Source: Prorocentrum cordatum
Lineage: Eukaryota; Sar; Dinophyceae; Prorocentrales; Prorocentraceae
Reading direction: 5' to 3'
Assembly (NCBI GenBank): GCA_963575745.1
Contig: CAUYUJ010005047.1
Coordinates: 62,001 to 126,000, forward strand
Length of the DNA: 64,000 nucleotides
Shown: piece after piece, positions 63,792 through 64,000 of the stretch
Layout of the letters: each line of letters opens with the position of its first letter
Position numbering within the stretch: the stretch's first letter is position 1
The notes under the pieces: generated by a model
The model's input: the letters and a program-made list of their open reading frames with translations, nothing else
What the model was told of the DNA's origin: nothing
The model's database searches: none
Position numbers and translations under genes: made by a program

Positions 63792-64000
63792 CCCGTTCGG
63801 TTCGAAGTGACCGTTCCAGTTCCGATTGCTTCGGGTAGGGCTCCACTTCGGTCAGTTCGGTCGCAGAAGGCGCCGGTTTATGGCTACCCGTCGGTTCAGA
63901 GCTACCATGCATCTCATCGTCTGTCTCGCGGGGGTGCTCAAAAGTTTCATTTTTGTTTAGCAAGGCCGCGGGGCTGCACTGACCCCGTCTCGATCACGTA
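63792..64000. other. Window end; possible start of a Family B copy on the minus strand
   Basis: The last ~35 bases read on the minus strand 'cgagacggggtcagtgcag', like the left end of Family B, but the window stops there. Confidence 0.3.

Overview
This is nuclear DNA from a eukaryote, very probably a dinoflagellate. The decisive evidence is at 39796-39817 on the minus strand: an exact 22/22 match to the dinoflagellate trans-spliced leader (TCCGTAGCC...GGCTCAAG), sitting in front of a GC-rich, frame-broken coding tract. That is the expected footprint of an mRNA that was trans-spliced, reverse-transcribed and put back in the genome. Other features fit: very repeat-rich DNA, no intact long gene, no operons, and short open segments bounded by AG|G acceptors and GC or GT donors, as known for dinoflagellate introns. 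The species cannot be named from this window.

Most of the window is repetitive. It starts in an ~80-bp satellite (1-735). Other tandem arrays have 41-bp units (5.4-6.4 kb), ~82-bp units (34.8-35.8 and 37.3 kb), ~100-bp units (41.4-42.0 kb) and ~800-bp units (23.1-24.8 kb). Trinucleotide tracts, (GGA)n/(TCC)n and (GAT)n, recur and reach about 500 bp. Between them lies a dense set of short (~130-250 bp) interspersed elements. I separate about 18 families by comparing copies within the window, labelled A to T for this report only. Most have terminal inverted repeats or fold into near-perfect hairpins. Family A has 5-6 bp target-site duplications at five of its copies. Families F, P and T are flanked by TA. 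One element (K) is nested inside another (J). Family D is a larger cassette with an internal CCTCTTGGGG minisatellite of variable length.

Protein-coding signal is of three kinds. (1) A decayed retroelement at about 27.1-31.5 kb on the plus strand, ending in a worn pair of C2H2-like zinc fingers (30742-30930) and a cytosine-methyltransferase-like GPPCETWS motif (31366-31422); no reverse transcriptase catalytic motif was found. (2) The spliced-leader-tagged retrogene relic at 39060-39817, minus strand. (3) A series of short plus-strand open segments (7.26, 11.76, 15.82, 17.78, 20.10, 21.77, 32.50, 38.15, 43.22, 50.06, 53.89, 61.27 and 63.37 kb), most rich in K, E, R and Q. They look like micro-exons of one or more coiled-coil proteins whose introns are filled with the repeats. 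A minus-strand segment at 22517-22594 and a two-part minus-strand ORF at 62151-62839 are further candidates. No rRNA, tRNA, CRISPR array, riboswitch or bacterial-type gene was found.
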